A stretch of 64,000 nucleotides of DNA from NCBI GenBank assembly GCA_947652115.1, contig OX393561.1:39473163-39537162 (forward strand), read 5' to 3'. Each line of letters opens with the position of its first letter. Within the stretch, counting starts at the first letter, position 1. Both the position numbers and the translations under genes were made by a program. Below, one piece after another: positions 58,445 through 64,000 of the stretch. The notes under the pieces were generated by a model. The model searched no databases. It was given only the letters and a program-made list of their open reading frames with translations, and was not told the DNA's origin. This stretch comes from Blastomussa wellsi (taxonomy: Eukaryota; Cnidaria; Anthozoa; Scleractinia; Plerogyridae).

Positions 58445-58450
58445 TTTATT
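58445..58450 (-). terminator. Possible poly(A) signal of ABHD gene
   Basis: AATAAA on the minus strand about 180 bp beyond the ABHD stop codon. Hexamer and distance only. Confidence 0.4.
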
Positions 58451-58628
58451 ATTATTTTGTGTTTTATCTTTTATTTTGACAAGGGATTTGTTTTCGTATT
58501 TTTTGGTGCCACTAACAAATTATTCAAGAAATGTTTTCTGTTATTGAAATCTTAATAAGAAGGTTGTTAAAATTATTTTTGTGAATATTTCTAACTTCAT
58601 GAAAAAACAAACAATAGCTGCAACTACA

Positions 58629-61284
58629 TTACTCAGCAAATTGTGCATCCACAGTTTGACATACATTCTCAACTAACTCATTGAATTTGTTTGGCTGGTC
58701 TACATAAACATGGTGACCAGCCTTTGTGATTATTTGAACGTCAACATAACATCCACTGCGCCTTTCCTTGGTTTCCGTCCCAGTACTGTGGTCAATCCAT
58801 GATCGTGATCCATAAATCATAGTAATAGGGATATTTCTGTCGACACTGCCAATTCTGTAAATCATAGGACGTCTAGCCCAGCCATATGGAATAGTCATGT
58901 TCTTGAAAGCTGTTTCCCCACTGCAGAAGAAATTAAGTAGAACAAGTTCACCAAGTGCTTTGAAGACCAAAAATATTCCTTTATTGTTAAGTAAAGTTGA
59001 AGAATTGTCCTTGGGGGGAGGCACTTACTGCTTATGTGTTAAAGCTTCTAAATTCCTTTGATGGAAGGTTTCTTCCCCACCCCCCCTACTGAACTAACCA
59101 GAAATATAATTATAATGATTATTTTCAATTTTGCTTCATACCATCTTGGCTTTTGAAACCCCATTCTCCTTAAAATTTCCAATGACGTTCCCTGATGTCT
59201 CAAAAAAAGCGTTTTGTGGGTATAATTTATCAACTTAGAAATTAAAGGCCTGTTATCAAAACACATGCATGTGATGGTTGCTTAATATACATCTCTGAGC
59301 AGTGTTATTACACATTTCCTTTCAACACTCCCACATGCTCCAATACAAAACATTTGTTGAAACAACTTGAGTTGCTGTAACTGCCCTATGTTGAAAATAA
59401 AATTACAGGCCCATAGGGAGGTGGGTGCAATGGGTGCAGCAAGAAGTCAATAGTGTACAGCACTCCCTACCTTGGAATTTGTGCATTGCAGTGGTAAATG
59501 TAATTGAAAATTGTGTCATCTGACAAGATACTGGAGAACTTTCTTTGGAAGTCGGGTCTGAATTGTCGCACGAGTAAAGGACCTGCATTTTAGCACAGAT
59601 AAATCATGTATCATCATGAGATTGTCCATATAACTGGGATTTTATTTTTAGGAAATAGATTAAGGTAATGTGAAATCTGTACCAATCCTGGCTGGACCAG
59701 TGCTTATCCTGGGCGTGACAATGTGGCTTGAATAATTTATGTGCGCAGTAAGGATGGGCATAAACAATTGGTATGAACATCGTTAAGTTGCCACCCCATC
59801 AAAATTAATGTGCATGCACACCTTTTGGGGACAAAATTAAGATGACCCTATAGCCTCTTTTAATTAAGAAGCCATGAGAACTGAAAAAAGTCTCTGGTTA
59901 TAGATGCGGTGTTACCTACAGGTGGATTAAAGAATTATCAGTTAAGACTATAAGCATTTCTACAAGCAAGTGGCTGGAACCATGAGCAAGTGTCTGCTTT
60001 ATATTGGAGATGTCTGCCCATGTGAGGTGAGAGGTGTCTGTTTGCTAAGGACTGAATGAAATGTAGACGCAATACTTACCCCAAGGGCCAGCCGCACGTA
60101 ATCCTGCCAGTGGATTAAATGGACTAAGAACAGCTCCTAGAAACTTAACCCATACTGGCATATGGCTATGTATAGTAACTTCAGTGGGTTTGACAGGAAA
60201 TCCCCATGGATCAGCTAAAATAAGATGCTTGATTCTGGAGGGGTACTTGAGTGCATAGGAACTTGCTAAGAAACCGCCAAGACTGTGACCTAAAAGAACA
60301 AAATTTTCCAGGCCGATTTTGTCTCGCCATTTTTCAATGGAGTCAACAAATTGCTCTTCAGCTTCCAGAGGATCTGCGCTTAACTGCGGCCGTGAGCTGC
60401 GACCAAATCCCAACATGTCAAATGCATAGACAGTCCTATTCTGAGAAAGGGCATCAAAGTTCATTGCCCAGAGGCCGACACCTCCTCCAAACCCATGAAC
60501 CAAGACCAGCGGCACTTTCTGAGCCTTTGGGTTGAATTTTAATGTCCATATCCTTTGTCCATTTCCCAGAGGCACAAATTCACTTTCATAATGAGATTGG
60601 GTTTCTAGGATGAAGTGAAAATAGTTAAAAATGTAAACATATTACAGGAATTTTCCTTTGAGAGGATAAATACCGTAGTCTATCACATATCTTTGTTGTT
60701 AAATATATATTGCATTATTCATGAGTACAATTTTGATGCATGCCGTGAGTCACATGATCATGAAATACGATCCATCTTTTCTACAATAGTCTGATCTTGC
60801 TAAGGGTTTTAAAGGGTGACCATAAAATCGTATCTGCCGAACAAGATCGAAACTAAAATAAAAGCCTTAAAATATCTTTCGCCTCTCTCCTCCCAACCGG
60901 CTGTAGTTCCCTCGATGTCCACATTCATCGACGCCGGCAAAGCTTCCAACCCTGACGTAATAACTCGTTGTACACGTGTTTGACAAAAAACCCAGGCTGT
61001 TACAGTCAAACAATGCACACTTACTTTCTAATATTTGAGATTCCGCGATTTCCAGCGATTTCTCGGACGTTGGACACCACGAAAACCAGCCAGAAAACCA
61101 ATTCGATCCTTCCTCGTCAGTGCTGTGACAAGTTTATACGTAGATAAAAAAAATTTCAATTTGCCTCAGGAAGACTTCGACAAAATAAGAGATTTTTATG
61201 TCACAACTTAAACTCAAACACTCTATCGTTTCCATACCCTTGATTTTCTGATGCTTGCATATTTTCGGTTGAATTCCTTGTCAT
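58629..61284 (-). CDS. ABHD4/5-like: ABHD4/ABHD5-type alpha/beta hydrolase, complete, 5 exons, 357 aa
   Basis: Exons in transcript order: 61284-61238, 61122-61025, 60604-60080, 59582-59471, 58920-58629, giving 1,074 nt in frame (human ABHD5 349, ABHD4 342 aa). The start is the first ATG in frame (MTRNSTENM). A Trp-rich N-terminal stretch ([13 protein letters not shown]) precedes the fold, like the lipid-droplet-anchoring region of ABHD5. Then HGFGGG (His85), [11 protein letters not shown], nucleophile elbow GHSLGG (Ser156), [38 protein letters not shown] and HX4D near the end (His330-Asp335). Several segments read like ABHD5 (CGI-58, the co-activator of ATGL, whose nucleophile is Asn in mammals), but the Ser is kept as in ABHD4, an N-acyl phospholipid lipase. 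So a working hydrolase is likely. Converges with copine. Confidence 0.95.
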
Positions 61285-61369
61285 CTTTCCCACATCCACA
61301 TTGTTTACAAATACGTGGCCTGCGTGCTGGCGATTTTAGCCGCGTGAATGCTCTGTGTTACGTCTTATG

Positions 61370-61377
61370 TTACGTCA
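61370..61377 (-). promoter_or_regulatory. Possible CRE/ATF site upstream of ABHD
   Basis: TGACGTAA on the minus strand about 86 bp above the ABHD start codon, with a weaker AGACGTAA about 13 bp further in. Short CREB/ATF sites are common in TATA-less promoters. Match only; unproven. Confidence 0.35.
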
Positions 61378-61688
61378 CGCGAAATTCACAACAAAAGCGC
61401 CGTTGACCTTGAGCGTCCTGCGGGAAGTTGAAGATCACAATCTATATGATTTCATTTTATTTTTTGTCAGTCAGTTAAATGAACCAAATTTTCATTTCTC
61501 TTTTCATTTAAATCTAAGACATTGATTGCTTTCCGGAAACAATCCTGAAAAATGTGATCTTTGACTTATGTACTCGATACATAATAAATATTCTATTCTA
61601 AACACCAATGAACTTCCAAACCTTTCACTTTTGCTGCGAAAGGCGCGATTTATTACATAACCATAGCAACGGTGACACCTTCACATGT

Positions 61689-61708
61689 TATCTTCACATG
61701 TGAAGATA
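61689..61708. repeat. Perfect 20-bp palindrome TATCTTCACATGTGAAGATA
   Basis: A self-complementary 20-mer preceded by CCTTCACATGTTA. The surrounding 61640-61860 looks like decayed repeat DNA. Confidence 0.6.
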
Positions 61709-61861
61709 TGTTTTCGTGCGAAAGCTCACCTGGTATTTCACTGCTGTTTGTTTTGACATAATTTCTAATGTTTAAAGTCCAATTGTTGCTTTTGGATAAA
61801 AAAAAAAATGACACGAGCGAGCGGTCAAAGTGCAAAGTGCAGTTTGACCGAGCCAAAAATA

Positions 61862-62080
61862 TGCCCTGGTCTTTCCTTTGTGTTTCAATTGTGGAACAGC
61901 CTTCCTCATGATGCTAGAGTGACAAGATCTTTTCCTCAGTTCATAAATACTCTGAATCGTATAATGTCGTCCTCACACTCCCACACGGCAAACATGTAAA
62001 TCAGTTGTTTTTAATTCTATGTAATGTCTACTGATGTTTCTACCGTGTCTAAATAAAATTAATGTATGTATGTATGTTAT
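61862..62080 (+). mobile_element. 3' end of a 5'-truncated LINE
   Basis: FQLWNSLPHDARVTRSFPQF followed by INTLNRI to a stop at about 61999 resembles the last residues of LINE reverse transcriptase proteins (WNxLPxxxR...SF..F). It is followed by a short UTR, AATAAA and an ATGTATGTATG tail, as LINE 3' ends often have. Confidence 0.55.
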
Positions 62081-63600
62081 TTGTAGTTTTTATTATTTAA
62101 TCTATTGCTGGGTTTGCTGCCCTCATAAACGCGCGCAATATGCATAAAAATGGAGACACTCAGCTCATTTTAGTCAATTTTGGAGAGACCATGGTTTTCT
62201 TTCTTTCCGTCTCGATTTGATTCAGTCTCTCTTTTGGGGGGTGGGTTGAGTAGAGTAGCCTATTTTGATGAAGGTTTAACGAATGCCTAGTGAACACCAT
62301 AGTCAAGGATTCGCAGCTCAGACGGATGTGAAAATGGGCTTGGATGGGTTTTAAAAACTGAGATCATACCAAGATACTGTCTACTATCAACCCTGTGTTC
62401 TGGTCACGTGACTTTCCAAATATGATAAAGTGAAAAAGCAAAAAGAGAGCAAGTGACACACTATACTGTGTACAGCCAACCCCTCAACTAAAAAAAAATC
62501 GGAGAGAGGGCGTCCTCTCTCCGATTTTTTTAGGAGAGGGGATGGACAGCTGTTTCAGCGCTGTTATGTTAGGCCTCATCAGTATGGCATGGCCGTCGGG
62601 CAGTGATAGAACAAGAAGTCCTAATACACTGCCCTTCACTGCCGAGGCGGGTGAAAGCAACCCCTTTAAGCGCCAACAAACGTGTCAAAAAACTAATCTT
62701 AGGATTGAAAGGAAACCCAAGATATGGTCGTTATATTACAAGTCATCCATAGGTCGGTGACTGGTATGAGGTGTGAAAATAGGGTATGGAAGTCACACTA
62801 CTCCTCGTGCAGGAGAAGACGGTACAACTGAATGTGGATTGATTTTTGTGAGAGACACTTAACTTGTTGGTTGATTTTTTTTAAATAGGCATTTGTTGGT
62901 CAATATAATACTGTATTGTATTCCAAAATTCTACGTTTACTTGTTTATACTTGATTTTATTATTTTACTCTGGTAGCAGGAAAGTACAAACGTTTAATGG
63001 AGGGACGGCCGATTAAATGTCTACAACGAGGGCTCAAAAATTTTTAACCTCCCCCCAATTTTGGCCAAAAAAAATATGTCGCTCCCCAAAACATCAGCCC
63101 AAAAAATTGTGACCCTCCCCTGAGATAGCTTCCTCCCAGTTAGTAATTCCTCGATTTGTTCCATGGTGGGGATCAATTGATGTCGAAAATTCGCTTTGAG
63201 TCAGCCAATTAACCTGAATCAGGGAAGTAAATATGGGCAATTACTTGGGGTGTAGTGTGCTTATATACCCAAGTGCACACCTACATAAAATTGTATCCAT
63301 AGTTACCCATAGTACAAACTATAATAAAAATATGAAGCTGTTGCCAATAATACAGACTGAAATTGTTACAGGACAGATTTTGTTATTTGTTCTTCGTGTC
63401 GAGGATAGCTCACGTGGCGCGTTGTGATTGGCTAGAAGGAATCACAAGTCGCGTTTTGATAGGCTTATCCGAGCTCTTTTGAAAAGCGCAGTTCTAGTTT
63501 TCGTTCCAATTTCGGTAATTTCGGTACCAATCACTGTCGTTGCTGTGACCAAACGCGTTGTATCTTTTACGATCAATCGCCTATTATAAACGAATGGTCG
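62081..63600. other. Intergenic sequence, no gene seen
   Basis: Only short frames without domains. Notable: a strong hairpin AAAATCGGAGAGAGG/CCTCTCTCCGATTTTT at about 62490-62533, and a region of reiterated CTCCCC/AAAAATTTT words at about 63030-63130. Confidence 0.5.
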
Positions 63601-63609
63601 ACTGAAGAA

Positions 63610-64000
63610 GTCGTAGGCTAACTCTGCTGCAAATCACTCCAATCGCATTTTTTTAATGACAATTTAGCTCGGGTAAGCGCACAAATCAAAACTTGGAGAT
63701 AGTGTTTGGAGCTCTTTAGTCTTTTCGTTTTCTTTGTTTTTTTCTCTTCCTCTTTGGTTACCTTTTCGATGCATTGGTTGGCCCTTTACTAGGCTTGCTT
63801 TCGGTTCAAGAATTGCCAAGAAAGCATCAACGAGACGGGAATACATGGAGGCGAGGGAGGTAAGGAGGGTGAGGGAAATTTTACCTTTGAGCGTCTTCTT
63901 GCAAATTTCAAACTCCATTAACCCCAATCAACATCATTTGGGTATCATTGGAAAGCTCTTTCCCTCCTGCAGAACCTGGGTAAAAGGAAATCCTATTTTG
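63610..64000. mobile_element. Second copy of the piggyBac-like MITE interior, cut by window end
   Basis: AATCACTCCAA, GCCCTTTACTAGGCTTGC, TTTCGGTTCAAGAA and GGAAAGCTCTTTCCCTCCTG match 43593-44134 in the same order and orientation. The right TIR would fall beyond 64000. Confidence 0.6.

Overview
This is a nuclear window of an invertebrate animal genome, most likely a hexacorallian cnidarian (stony coral or close relative). The genes are intron-rich with GT-AG exons, the DNA is AT-rich, and introns and spacers are full of short inverted-repeat DNA elements, tRNA-derived SINEs and LINE pieces. Several of these repeats resemble families I remember as abundant in coral genomes; I had no database to confirm that. 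Nothing prokaryotic, viral or organellar was seen.

Layout. 746-17348 (+): 23 exons of TBC1D31 (WD40 repeats, TBC domain, coiled coil; centrosome/cilium), with the 5' end outside the window. 20401-21489 (-): an intronless rhodopsin-type GPCR resembling neuropeptide receptors. 24180-35935 (-): ten exons of an RNF212/RNF212B-type RING protein (Zip3 family, meiotic crossover control); its last large intron holds a 4.8 kb LINE in the opposite orientation. 40716-55327 (+): a complete 16-exon copine (two C2 domains plus a von Willebrand A domain, 544 aa). 58629-61284 (-): a complete five-exon ABHD4/ABHD5-type alpha/beta hydrolase (357 aa). 61285-64000 is intergenic and repeat-rich.

The genes do not form an operon or one pathway: ciliary/centrosomal (TBC1D31), signalling (GPCR), meiotic (RNF212), calcium-dependent membrane binding (copine) and lipid metabolism (ABHD). 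RNF212 and copine are divergent, about 4.8 kb apart; copine and ABHD converge. From memory, RNF212B, CPNE6 and ABHD4 all lie in human 14q11.2, so this trio may be an old animal linkage.

The mobile DNA is the most unusual part. A TIR element with ATCGAT-rich ends interrupts LINE ORF1 with a clean target duplication. The LINE itself has lost the catalytic centre of its reverse transcriptase. One copine intron holds a three-level nest (TIR element inside TIR element inside tRNA-like sequence). Many non-autonomous elements can be bounded by both TIRs and target duplications, giving Harbinger-, piggyBac-, Tc1/mariner- and hAT-like calls. I saw no candidate for a wholly new multi-gene system.
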